Below the pieces are notes generated by a model. The model saw only the letters and a list, made by a program, of their open reading frames with translations. It had not been told where the DNA came from and did not search any database. From contig JAIVFJ010000230.1 in the NCBI GenBank assembly GCA_025765615.1, positions 1 to 64,000 on the forward strand: a stretch of 64,000 nucleotides of DNA, written 5' to 3'. Below are positions 1 through 10,531 of this stretch, in pieces; within the stretch, counting starts at the first letter, position 1, and each line of letters starts with the position of its first letter. This DNA is from Zopfochytrium polystomum. Its lineage: Eukaryota; Chytridiomycota; Chytridiomycetes; Chytridiales; Chytridiaceae. The position numbers and the translations under genes are program-made.

Positions 1-107
1 TATCGTTTCGCACGTAAAAGAAAGTTGTTCAGTACACAACGAGGCCTGTTGGGCGGTCCGCGGACAAAGTATTTGGAAGAGACGGGCAGAGAGAGAGCGA
101 GAGAGAG

Positions 108-147
<40 letters not shown>

Positions 148-152
148 AGGAG

Positions 153-211
<59 letters not shown>

Positions 212-820
212 AGACAACGGAGAGGGAAAGACAGTGCCCACACACACAAACCTGCAGGACAGACAGGCGCGAAAAAAAAGAATATTTTTTTAAAATCCAG
301 TTGATCTCGACGTGTCGTTGGCAGTGACCGACTGGGCGTTGGTACCAATTTATTTTTATATATATATAAAAGTCAACACCACACGAACTTACTTCGAGAA
401 AGAAGAACGAAAATATGTCGCGAATGCAAATCCTTCTGTTTTGGGAAGGAAGGAGACAGGTCGAAAACAAAATTGTGATTACGAAGCAGAAAACAACGGG
501 GCAAGACTGTTGCGGCGCGAATTACCAAAAGCGGAAAGGCAACAGAACCCCACCCCGCCACATTGCGCATCATTTACCCCCCACGATGTTCCTTGAATAC
601 AGATCCTCCCCTCCCGCCGGCTTAGCCTACCTTACCCCCCTGGCCGACAGCTCCCCTCCTCAATTGTTGGTTCGGTTTCAGTTGACTCTGTTGTTTTCAT
701 TTTTCCCTCAGCTTCGGCGACCTGGCCACTCTGACGCTGGGTATTTCCTTTGGAGCTACTGGCACTGGCACTATGATTGGATGCACTGTCTATCCTGACA
801 CCTTCGGGTTGAATAAAAGA
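1..820. other. Left edge: microsatellite and a possible exon
   Basis: Apart from the GA tract I see no convincing gene. Around 710-806 there is a pyrimidine-rich tract ending in CAG followed by an open stretch reading FGDLATLTLGISFGATGTG, hydrophobic and small-residue rich. It could be an exon of a membrane protein, but no start, partner exon or homologue is recognisable. A (TG)14 tract lies just downstream at 851-878. Confidence 0.25.
88..213. repeat. (GA)n microsatellite
   Basis: An imperfect GA/GAGAGG tract of about 125 bases. It produces long RE-rich or SL-rich translations on the two strands that should not be taken as proteins. Confidence 0.95.
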
Positions 821-847
821 AAGAAGGGAGACAGAGAGACAGAGACA

Positions 848-850
<3 letters not shown>

Positions 851-878
<28 letters not shown>
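851..878. repeat. (TG)n microsatellite
   Basis: Perfect TG dinucleotide run of 14 units. Confidence 0.95.
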
Positions 879-1309
879 ACACTGTGATGGAGAGTGGGTG
901 GATAGGTGAAGAGATACGTTATTTAAATAAGTAGAGGCGGGGAAGATGAGGTTAACGTTTGAGTTTCGCTTTGGGGGTTGTGGTGGCATTGCGCCAGAAA
1001 AAAACTAAAAAAGCAAGAAAGAATCTGTTCATTATATTTATTCTTTGTGTTTATAATATTCACTGTTCGCTTTTCTCCCCCCGTCGTGCCGCATCAAGAA
1101 CATGAGCGAAAACACTGTGTGGACTTACAAAGCACGGAGCAAAGCCAATGCATAGCAAACCAAGAAAGTGCCAGTGGCAAGAACGAAAACATGGGGTCAG
1201 TGTTTGTGGAAGAAGGGATAGGTTGTGAAGCAAATGAGGTGGTGGGTGGGACCAGTCCCGCCGGGAGTGGAGGGTGAAGAGGCGGGCTGGGAGTGTGGCG
1301 GGCGCTATC
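879..1309. other. Intergenic, no gene seen
   Basis: No supported coding region or RNA. It lies 3' of the Kre9-like gene on the minus strand and probably holds its terminator region. Confidence 0.4.
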
Positions 1310-2139
1310 TCACACCAGCAGCATCATCGGGACCGCGACCACAACGGCAAATACGGCGGCGGGTAGCAGCGAGGGCGCGCCAATGGCCGCGGCGCCGCTG
1401 TACAGGAGTGCAGACGTCGTCGGTGCGGTGCTGCTGGTGCTGCTGCTGGTACTGCACGAAGTGGACGAAGTCGACGTCGACGACGAGTTGAAGTGGAGGT
1501 CGACGATGACGACGACGAAGACGACGAAGAGGACTTGGACGGCGAAGACGACGAGGGCGATGGCGACGTGGAAGATTTCGTCGACGAGGTGGAGGGTGAG
1601 GTCGACGACGACGGCGTTGCCGTGGTCTTGGGTGTGGTCGTCGGGGACGGCGTGACAGAGCAGCTGCCGCCGCCGCGACCTCAAAGGACGGACGCGAGTC
1701 CGCGGTGGCGACCGACACGTTCTTTGCACTTGCGTAAATCACGTCTACTTGGAGAAACAGCCCTCAAGCCGAGGGAAGCGGCTGGGATTGAAAAGTTCGC
1801 CGCTGCGGGAGCGGCCGCGACGGCGACTGGGTCGGAAAGCGCGGCGACGAGCACGGGGGTCGTCGACCCCGTTGTGGCGTTGGCGGGAGCGGCCGGTTGA
1901 CGCATGAGGGCGACAGAGACGAGAGTTGTGTCAGAGGCGTTGACCGGGTTGGACGCGCAATTTCGGTGAGGTTGAGGGCGTAGGAGAGGGTGTCGCCGAC
2001 GCAGAAGCGGTTGGTTGTGGCTGGTTTGTGACGGTGATGGTGGGGTTGGCGGGGCGGCGAGGGTTTGGGAGGCGGTGGCGGCGATGCTCGCAGCGACAAA
2101 GGCGGTGGAGGCGGCGATGAGGGAGACGAGCTTGGTCAT
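1310..2139 (-). CDS. Kre9/Knh1-like, Ser/Thr-rich GPI-type cell-surface protein (frame-disrupted)
   Basis: The start at 2139 gives a classic signal peptide (MTKLVSLIAAS..., then a hydrophobic core and AxA). Downstream, pieces in successive frames line up as one protein: an ITVTN strand, FCVGDTLSYALNLTEI, TLVSVALMR, VLVAALSDPVAVA, ANFSIPAASLG and VIYASAKNVSVATADSRP. This is the strand order of the Kre9/KNH1-like fold (PF10342-type, cell-wall beta-glucan related). A TPSPTTTPK/poly-Ser stalk follows, ending in a GPI-type tail (small-residue site near YSGAA, then about 20 hydrophobic residues to the TGA at 1310-1312). At least four frame changes are needed, mostly at C or G runs or in repeated TCG codons, and there are no intron-like signals. 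I take them as assembly indels; a decayed gene is the alternative. Role inferred: wall-anchored surface protein. Confidence 0.6.
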
Positions 2140-3144
<1,005 letters not shown>

Positions 3145-4022
3145 ATGGCGTTCGCATCGCCATTTGGCCAACCATCTTTCATTAACAAGTCCGGATTCTG
3201 CCTCGACGTGCCCGACCACGACTTTGTTGCCGGCAAGCGCCTTCACTTGTGGCGATGCGAACAGAGCGGCATTGACACCGGTTCCATGCTCTGGGAGTTC
3301 CACCCCGACGGCACAATCAGGACTTCCATCGGCGACCTCTGCCTCGACAACGTGGACGCCAAGAACGTCAACGGAAACGGCATCCAGCTGCAACGGTGCA
3401 ACGGCAACCGGCTCAAAAGTGGCAGACGCTTCCCAACGGCGCCATCGCGAACGTCGGCACGGGCGGCGCTCGCTGCCTGAATCTCAACGGCAACAACCTC
3501 GCCAACAACGAGAGGGTCCAGCTGTGGGACTGCAACAACGCCGACGGCTCCAACCAGTGGTCGATCGGTCCTCCAACACCGTCGGCCGACTTGCAAATTT
3601 ACCTTCCGAATCTCGACGTGTCGGGTAAATGCGTCGACACGGTCGCGAACGGCGGCCCGCGTACCGCTGTGGATCTTTTCACTTGCAACCTCACGCCGGC
3701 TCAGCTGTGGACGTTCTCTCCAGATGGCTCGGTGAAGAACGGAAGGGGACTCTGCCTCGACAACACGAACGGCCAGATCGCGAACGGTAACCTGTGCAGG
3801 TGTTTGACTGCAACGGCACTCCCGCGCAAAAGTGGATCCACCGGCATGACGGCAGCCTCTTCAACTTGCAGACCCAGAAGTGCCTGGACAACGACTCGGG
3901 CCGCAACGTGGACGGAAACAAGCTGCAGATGTGGACCTGCCAGAGCGGCAACAAGGCGCAGCAGTGGATCTACGCCGGCCAAGTGATTGTCCCCCGGGCG
4001 CTAAAGTTTGCTGACCGAGACG

Positions 4023-4058
<36 letters not shown>

Positions 4059-4152
4059 CTCTCTCGTCTTTTGTGAGTCGTTTCCGCTTATTTGTTGAAA
4101 ACTCTAAGATTTGTGGACCTACCCCAACCAAAATTTTCCTTTGCAGAGGTAA
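3145..4152 (+). CDS. Ricin-B-type (beta-trefoil) lectin, two domains, frame-disrupted
   Basis: Starts at ATG 3145 (MAFASPFGQPSFINKSG). Repeated strands carry the beta-trefoil signature: CLDV/CLDN followed by hydrophobic-x-hydrophobic-W/R-C and QxW-type ends (AQKWQTL, NQWSIG, AQLWTF, AQKWIH, AQQWIY). Six or so units suggest two trefoils of about 130 residues (roughly 3165-3570 and 3600-3975), a carbohydrate-binding module and nothing more; no catalytic toxin chain is present. No signal peptide is visible, so it may be cytosolic or unconventionally secreted. The frame changes near 3404 (C run) and near 3796 (G run); each is explained by one missing base. The last residues may be joined across an intron with donor after 3982 and acceptor CAG at 4144-4146, giving a stop at 4150-4152; this end is uncertain. 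A 32-base T run lies inside that intron. Confidence 0.75.
4027..4058. repeat. Poly-T tract
   Basis: 32-base T run, probably inside the terminal intron or 3' region of the lectin gene. Confidence 0.9.
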
Positions 4153-4495
4153 AGAAAAAATGCTTTTGTGCTATGCAGACCGGACCGTCTACCCCACCAC
4201 TGCTCCAGCGACCCGGCTGCAGCACCCCGCCGGGCCGTCTATATCGGTTGGGCAGACAGAACCGCAACAAAAGAAGCGTGAGCGAATCCACATGGGCAAT
4301 GAGGGAAGAATATTTTAGGGAGAGAAAAAAGCCACGGGGTATTGTCGAAGGGGAGGTGGGTTCAAATTGCCTGTGGAGAAAGTGGGAGCCGCTGTAATCG
4401 ACGGAAACCTCTCTGGCTCGCACCGAGTTTTTTGTCAGCACAAGGAATGAGCGGAGGAACAGATGAAGGGTTTTGTGTTGGAATCGTCATTTTTT
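4153..4495. other. Intergenic between convergent genes
   Basis: Short open stretches occur on both strands but nothing I can support. It lies between the 3' ends of the plus-strand lectin and a minus-strand gene. Confidence 0.4.
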
Positions 4496-5123
4496 TTAAG
4501 CGATTGCAGAGGAGCTCGATATGAGCATTAGAGTCGAAACAAGCAAAGACGAAACGCGAAGCAACCCGTCGCTTCCTCCAAGCATGTCTACTTCTTCTTC
4601 TTCTCTTGTCGTCTTTTTCAGCGCCCTGCTTCTTTGCGCGATCTTCGGCCGCCTTCTTTTGAGCAGCCTCTCTCTCGGCGACTTGCCGTTCCACGTGTTC
4701 GTCCTTTTTCTCCATCGAACCTGAAGGCGACCGCGGGCGCTCGATTTCGTCACCGACGCCAAAGGCCTTCTGCAACCTGCTCTTTTTCTTGGCCATCTTT
4801 TCCACCTCCTTTGCTTTCTCTTTCTTCGGAGAGGCCCTTGAGTCGTCGCTCTTCCTCCTCTTTCAGCCGCGTGGCAAGCTCCATCTCCCGGCGCGCCGCC
4901 TCGGCCGCTCTCCGCACTCGCTTCATCTTCCTCGATCGCCTTCTTGTCGTTCAATTTGACTTTCACGATTCGGGGAGCGGGGAAGTGCTGCGGTCAGGAA
5001 ACTGGGATTGGGGGATTGCGAGGAGGAAAGGGAGGGCTTACCAGGCGGCCATGCGCTCACGGCCTTGGATAGCAGGACGACGCACAGCAAGAGCGCCAAG
5101 ATTCTTCCAAACGAGAGCTTCAT
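4496..5123 (-). CDS. Secreted or ER-targeted charged coiled-coil protein (frame-disrupted)
   Basis: Exon 1 starts at 5123 with a strong signal peptide (MKLSFGRILALLLCVVLL, cleavage near AVSA-WPPG). A consensus donor GTAAGC follows at about 5044 and an acceptor CAG near 4990. Downstream pieces in three frames read KVKLNDKKAIEEDE, then RRAAEAARREMELATRLKEE, then AKKKSRLQKAFGVGDEIERP and ERQVAEREAAQKKAAEDRAKK, a Lys/Glu/Ala-rich helical and probably coiled-coil protein. Two frame changes sit at short A or G runs. The C-terminus is uncertain: one frame ends in a hydrophobic segment at 4496, another runs on basic to 4362. I do not recognise the family. A signal peptide on a highly charged coiled coil suggests an ER-lumen or secreted protein. 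Confidence 0.5.
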
Positions 5124-5369
5124 TCTTGCGGCTCGGGGGCTGGGGGGTTTGTTCTGTTTCCTTCTCTTTTTCTTTTTCCTTTTCTTGTTCTTTTGTGCGG
5201 GGAGCGATTTAGGGGGTGTGACTGGATGAGGGGTCGGTACTTGGATTCGGGCCAGTTTTTATACGGGCGGGCTTTCACTTTGTGTCTCCCGTCGCCGGTG
5301 GAGGAGTTTTGGGCGGTGGCGCGAGGGCCAGACACAGGGTGGAAGGGTGGAGGCGGACCATCTTCGCTT

Positions 5370-5412
5370 CTTTTTTTTTTTTCTTTTTTTTTTCTTTTTT
5401 TTTTTTTTCTTT
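5370..5412. repeat. Poly-T/C tract
   Basis: T run broken by single Cs, about 43 bases. Confidence 0.9.
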
Positions 5413-5620
5413 AGTTGCCCGAATCGGCGGCTAATCAAGAAGACACAATCAACGCCTCCTTCGTGCCGATTGGCCCCACATTGTCTGTCCCCTTGTGCCT
5501 TTGTCCACCTTGAAGGGTGGTGGGCGCCACTTTCCACACATGAGCGTCGCACTGATTTTGGTAAGTAGAAATATGCCATGCCATGCGAGCACTGCCAAGT
5601 CCCGACGCAACCCACACACA

Positions 5621-5650
5621 AAAACACACACACACACACACACACGCACG
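5621..5650. repeat. (CA)n microsatellite
   Basis: CA dinucleotide run of roughly 15 units with a few CG steps at its end. Confidence 0.9.
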
Positions 5651-6718
5651 CACAGAATTGACTCGTTCAGCCGCCTCGCAGCAAGGTCGGACCTGGCAAC
5701 CGGTCAATCATCTGGCCTCATTAACTCTCACACCGAAACAAACAAAGGAAGAATGAGTGTTGTTGCGGAGCACGCGACTGTTATCCCCCACCCCCTTCTC
5801 TCTGATTTTCTCATTTCCTCAATCGATCCAAGGAGCACTTCGTCGATGTTGGGTTCTCAACCTTTTACGTTTTATTCTCATCCATTTCGACGAATTTTGA
5901 TCCAAACAAGGCGCCGTGGCCTCACCGAAGTCCCCTTCCTCCCAAGAACATCGTTTCAAACGGAGGCCCAACAGTCCCTGCGAATTCTCAGAGCGACGCA
6001 GTTGCGGGTTATTCTTCGTCTTCCCTTCATTCTCTGTTCCTCTTGCGGAGATATGCGGCGACCAACAGGCATGGATGGAGGTGAGAAATGAAGCCCACGA
6101 GCTAAACGAAAGAAAAAGAAACCAGAGATACATATGCCGGCCAGTGGGATTGGGTGCAGGGAGACGCTGGAACAAATACCGCAAAGAGAGAAACAATGAA
6201 ATTAGGAAGTCCGCCCGCCGCGCAGGAATCTGCCTGATTTGGAAGTGAGAGAAGCTATCAGGGGGGTAAACCCTGCACGGCTAGGCGGCGGCAGCAGGCA
6301 GGACCGAGAGGGAAGAGGAAGAGGAAGACAGGAAGTAGAGGCAACACAACATTGAAAGTATGTGCGTGCAAAGGGAAATCACTGCTATGCTGCTGGGGTT
6401 TATCATGATGATGATAGGGATGAGTGATGACCCGCAAATGGCAAAAAGGCGAATACGGGGGAGTAGAGGGTGGCGAGAGTGAGCAAGCTGAAAAAAACAA
6501 AAAAAAAAAAAAAAAAAAAAAAGGGAAAAGAAACGAGATAAGCACCATATGGGACAATAACAACTCGGTTGAAATTGGCTTTGCGGGATCGTGGTGCCAA
6601 CCCAATAACAAGCAAAACGATCAGGGAACCCTCCTCTCCGATCCGAACCACACTCGCCACCCGAACAACGCCCCCCGACACGTCCCCCACTCCGTGCCCC
6701 AAACCCATCCAACGGACC

Positions 6719-7591
6719 CTACTGCTTCACGCCCGTCCCATCGCCCTGCTCCACAACATACTGCTGCTGCTGCTGTTGCTGCTGCTGTCCCTGCGGGGGG
6801 TACGCCGCGTTGCCGTAGGGCGGAGCGGGCGGGGTGTACTGCGGGACATACACATCGCCCGGGGCTGCGGCGACCAGCACCTTTCCGTCCGGGGTGATGT
6901 ACTGGCCGTCGACGACGGTGACGACGGTGGTTGTGGGCGGGTAGACGGCGGTGCCTGGGGCGGCGCCCGATGCTGGGTATCCGACGCGGCGGGGGTAAGC
7001 GACGGTTCTGCTGGATCATGTTGTTCGCGCGGGAGCGGCGGCGGGCGATGCAGGCGAAGAGGACGATGAAGAATAGGAGGAAGAGGATCCAGCCGAAGAA
7101 GAAGGCCGGGTTGTAATAGTAGTAGTAGTCTTTTTTGAATTTTTTTTGAAGAGGGAGCGGGCAGGAAGAGCGGTTAGTGTGGAAACGGGGGGCATGATCG
7201 TGAAATGGGGTCTTGTCGGGATCGCTGTTGCTGAGATCCACGGCATCCGTAGCGATGTGGTGGGGGGTGGGGGGAGGACGGGAGGGGAAGGATGGTTCCA
7301 AGCACAGCCTTGCCACAGCCACACGCACGATTGACGGGTCGTCATCAGCCCACGCTCTCTCGATCCCTGCTTGCTGGAGGCAGAGGGCGATCGAAGCACG
7401 CAACACACACACGTTGCACACGCTCTTTCTCTTTGCCTGAGACTTACCTCGCCTGTGCAGAGAAGACGACGAAGACGGCGCAGCACTCGCACGGTCCGCC
7501 GCGAGGTGAGAAGAAGAGTGACGGCGGCGAGGAAGGCGGCGGCGCCGTGCGACGCAGTGGAGGAGGAAGATGGCGCAGACCTCGTCATCAT
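6719..7591 (-). CDS. Single-pass membrane protein with PY/Q-rich cytoplasmic tail
   Basis: Exon 1 starts at 7591 (MMTRSAPSSSSTASHG, then hydrophobic AAAFLAAVTLLLTS, signal-like) and ends at a perfect donor GTAAGT at 7447. After an intron of about 320 bases the next exon opens with DYYYYYNPAFFFGW, then a transmembrane helix (ILFLLFFIVLFACIA) and a stop-transfer cluster RRRSR. The tail, in a neighbouring frame after one indel near 6995, reads RRVGYPASGAAPGTAVYPP, GQYITPDGKVLVAAAPGDVY, QYTPPAPPYGNAAYPPQG, a Q8 run and YVVEQGDGTGVKQ, ending at 6719-6721. A second small indel is needed in exon 1 near 7505. PPxY is a WW-domain ligand. This resembles Rsp5/Nedd4 adaptors in layout only; function is inferred. 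Confidence 0.6.
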
Positions 7592-8202
7592 TGCTGAAAT
7601 TTCTATTTTTTTATTTTTTTATTTTTTTGTCTTTTTTTGAGTGCTCACATTTGAGAAAAGAGAAAACGAAAATAACAAAGTTCCAAAACAGGACACACAC
7701 ACAGTCTGACTCTCGCTCGCTCTCTCTGTCACTCTCTCTCTCTGTCTCTCACCCCCTCTCTCTCTCTATCTCCCTCTCTATCTCTCTCTCTCGCTCCCTC
7801 TCTCTCCCAACCCAGGAAATATTTTCATTTGCCGATGGGAGCAGGGCGACCACATAAGATATCTTAAGGCAGAGCCTTGCAGCTCGCCCGCATGTGTAAC
7901 AATAATCCAGCATAAAATGCTGCATTAAACAAAAATATCACTTGCCAAAAATGGAGCAAAGGGCATTATTCCTGCCAAAAACTGCAGGTCTCTTTCCCAT
8001 GTAATTGAACTGCGCTGGAGATACCGAACAAAATTTTTATCCTTGCTCTTGCCTTCACTTGCAACTGATTTTGTGGCGGGATTCGCAGCCTTAGGCTGCA
8101 ATCTACTCACTGCCAAACCTATTCACATGTTTTTGTGAATTCTGCATCACTGCCTACCTGATAGCAGGAGCAAACATTTGCAGCATTTAGCTGCAATCTA
8201 CT
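7592..8202. other. (CT)n tract and diverged interspersed repeat
   Basis: (CT)n-rich stretch 7717-7807 upstream of the PY-tail membrane protein, then AT-richer DNA from about 7860. The latter is related to 9240-9450: both share GCTGCATT-AACAAAA, GGCATTATTCCTGC and an AATTGA-CTG-GGAGATA block. No gene. Confidence 0.6.
7717..7807. repeat. (CT)n microsatellite
   Basis: Imperfect CT-rich run of about 90 bases with CTGT and CCCT interruptions. Confidence 0.9.
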
Positions 8203-8610
8203 TGTAAACAGTCTGTTCTGAGTGAGTGAGTGGAAGGTGTGAATGAAGTGGAGATGTGTGTTTGTGGGTGGTCCTTCTCCCCAACTTGGAGAGAAAGAGA
8301 AAAACTCTGTCATGAATAATTGACACATAATGATGATATGCATGCTATAATAGTTGCAAGGCAAGCGTGACTGGCACAGAGTAAAAACCTCTCCTATATT
8401 ATCTGCTTGAGCAGAGGAGGAGGAAAACTGTTAACACCGGGTTTCATTCCACTTAATACTTGGAGTATTTGTCAGCAGTGCAAGCCAGTGCCGAGGTCTG
8501 CATTGGCGGTGGCTCGCTCTCCCATGGGCATCATGACAATAACTGACAGTCACAATAGGTTCGGGTCCATCTTGTGCCTCTTGCTGCTAACCAGTCACTT
8601 CCACCAAACA
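8203..8610 (+). mobile_element. Solo LTR, family 2 (about 408 bp)
   Basis: Begins TGTAAACAGTCTGTTCTGAG and ends CCAAACA, matching the 411-bp unit at 44904-45314 along its whole length. The flanking five bases, CTACT and GGACT, agree at only three positions, so the target duplication is decayed or absent. No internal retroelement coding region is attached, so it is a solo LTR. Internal landmarks shared by all copies are TCCTTCTCCCCAACTT, CTTGAGCAGAGGAGGAGG and CTCCCATGGGC. Confidence 0.8.
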
Positions 8611-8663
8611 GGACTATTCAACTTCAACACCATAATTGTGTTAATAGCTAATTTTCTGTTTAC

Positions 8664-8961
8664 TGTTATGAATCACCCTCTGGAACCTCTGGAACCTTCT
8701 AGAACATTCCTTCATGAAACCTTGTGGAACCTTCTGGAGCCTTTTTTGCTTTCCTGACTTGCCTTGTTGTCATTGGTATCATTGTATTACTAATTGCTCT
8801 TTCTGGAACTTTCTTTGAGTCTTGACAAGGAATACTCTCCAAAGGTATAAAAGGGGGATGGGGGACCTGTCCCATCCCTAAAGTGAATTATTGTTTCCAA
8901 TACAATCATCACTCCTCTCAGTTCCTTGTCTGCCTTGTCCTGCCCTGCCCTGTTCCTGACA
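8664..8961 (+). mobile_element. Solo LTR, family 1 (298 bp), TSD TTTAC
   Basis: Starts TGTTATGAATCACCC and ends CTGTTCCTGACA (5'-TG...CA-3'). It is flanked on both sides by the 5-bp direct repeat TTTAC (8659-8663 and 8962-8966). It carries a TATA-type box (GGTATAAAAGGGGG near 8845) and a GAA/TTC array near its 5' end. No coding region is attached. The copy at 10757-11054 has exactly the same length. Confidence 0.92.
8692..8718 (+). promoter_or_regulatory. Phased GAA/TTC array (heat-shock-element-like) in LTR family 1
   Basis: GAA at 8692, TTC at 8697, GAA at 8702 and TTC at 8707 form a gap-free array of alternating units at 5-base spacing, the known consensus for a heat-shock-factor site. 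A further TTC (8711) and GAA (8716) follow one base out of phase. The core is conserved in the other copy of this LTR (minus strand, near 11010-11035). Activity is not shown by the sequence. Confidence 0.6.
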
Positions 8962-8989
8962 TTTACCATCACTGCGGCCAGATGTAGCA

Positions 8990-9600
8990 GCAGCTAGGCT
9001 GCTGCTAGATTCGCAGCTGACGGCTGCAATCATCATTTTGAACACCTTTGTCGCAGCAACTCATCCTTTATTGCCATTGCCACACACATTTTTTCTTGCT
9101 CTGACAGTTGCCATAGCAGCGGACTGATATAGCAATGGCAAAGCTGCTGCTAGATTTGGAGCCTTTGGCTGCAGTCTCATCATTCTTTCCAAAAACACAA
9201 AAAAAAGCTACTGCCATAACCATTTTTACTTCTCATTTTGCTCTCTCACTCATGAAGATGCTGCATTCAACAAAATATGTTGCTTGCAAAACTGAACAAA
9301 TGGCATTATTCCTGCTGAAGCTGGAAGCTATATTTTTTCCCAGCTAATTGAGCTTGACTGGAGATAGCCCAAAAACTTATTTTTCGCTAATGCCATCACT
9401 GCTGACTGATATAGCGGCAGCAAAGCCGCCGCTGGATTTGCAGCTGTTGGCTGCAATCTAATATTCATTTTCAAACTACAAGCGTGTTTTTTCTGTTAAT
9501 TCTCCATCACTGCCACCTGATAGTGGTAGCAAAGCTGCAGCTAGATTCGCAACCTCCAGCCGCAATCTACTATCCAATTTCAACAATGCAGCGGCTCCAG
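8990..9600. repeat. Dispersed palindromic-core repeat units
   Basis: A motif close to GCTGCTAGATTCGCAGC, 3-6 bases, then GGCTGCAATCTA recurs near 9000, 9150, 9430 and 9540, and also at 8080 and 8180. Its centre is an imperfect inverted repeat (GCAGCC/GGCTGC). The sequence between units is AT-rich and partly duplicated. It looks like a decayed satellite or non-coding repeat into which the LTRs inserted. Confidence 0.6.
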
Positions 9601-9691
9601 CCACTGCATCACCAGGAAAGTACGTGGAGAACTATTGTAGCGGAATTCCTGCCGCCCTCGCGGCCTTTGGCCGAGACGGACAGAGCGCTCA

Positions 9692-9696
<5 letters not shown>

Positions 9697-9723
<27 letters not shown>

Positions 9724-9738
9724 GAGAGAAGAGAGAGA
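9697..9738. repeat. (GA)n microsatellite
   Basis: GA-rich run of about 40 bases. Confidence 0.9.
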
Positions 9739-10531
9739 TGGACAGACATACAGACAGTTAGGGGTTGCAACTCGAATTTAGATTGGTGGATGAAATCTAA
9801 GGACTTGTCAGCAGCCTGGGGGGTCCGTTTGTTTGTGGATTAATAGTACTTACCCGCCTGGGGCGGGCTCGTGATCATCGGTTATTCCCCAACGCCAATG
9901 CGCCCGCCATCGGGCAGAAAACAACGAGCGGGTTCGGCAAGCAGCTGCCGCAAAAACGATTCGACGGACGAGCCTAGTAAGTCATCGACTGGGAGGTGGC
10001 GCGTTGGCCTCAGCCGCCGCGGCATCGTCGGCGGCGACGATCCAATGCAAGTTGGACGTAAGGGTGACGCGGAAGCCGTCGGTGACGCCGGGCCCATACG
10101 CGATGACCCTGTACCGCTCCGCCCGCACCGGCGTGTCAAAGCCGCCCCTCTGGGGCCTCTGGGGGACAGCACGATCGCCATCGCCCGCACACTCCTAAGT
10201 CTGTGCCTCCCTGGTACTGACCTGAGATGCCTCCCAGGCTGTGCCCTCAGCCTCGCAATTGTGCCTTTGGTGTAGGAGTTTTTCGCACACAACCCATACG
10301 TTTCAAGATTGTCTGGTCTGTTTTTTTCAAGTGTTAAGATGAGAACTTAAGATAACATTCAGGCTGATCCTGGTACTATTTACACTTCTCCTGCCTTTTG
10401 GCACTTTGAGTGGCTTCAATCCTCAGTCAGGGCCACACAAACCAAGAGCTAAGGTCAGCCTCCTGGCAAACCGGAGAATTTGTTTTTTTTCTGTCAACAG
10501 TATTTGTAGAAGCAAACCTGGCTCTAATTAA
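9739..10531. other. Repeat-flanked intergenic stretch
   Basis: Apart from the coding-like fragment at 9985-10200 nothing is recognisable. It lies between the palindromic-core repeats and the nested LTRs. Confidence 0.4.
9985..10200 (-). pseudogene. Isolated coding-like fragment
   Basis: On the minus strand, after an acceptor-like TTAG near 10196, an open stretch reads ECAGDGDRAVPQ, GFDTPVRAERYRVIAYGPG, VTDGFRVTLTSNLHWIVAADD and AAAAEANAPPPSR before a stop. Codon third positions are GC-rich, as in the real genes here and unlike the surrounding repeat DNA. I recognise no family and see no partner exon. It is probably a gene fragment stranded between repeats, or one exon of a broken gene. Confidence 0.35.

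Larger units (their letters stand above)
5124..6718. other. Intergenic with simple repeats
   Basis: T/C-rich run at 5370-5412, (CA)n at 5621-5650 and an A run at 6498-6522. Several 100-130-codon open stretches overlap these repeats and have no recognisable composition or motif. No gene supported. Confidence 0.5.

Noticed and set aside
25..327. RE-rich and SL-rich proteins over the GA/CT tracts (also at 2852-3628 and 17120-17413)
   Set aside because: They are translations of dinucleotide or tetranucleotide repeats.
5819..6196. Minus-strand 125-codon frame
   Set aside because: No family features, no splice context and no biased codon use.
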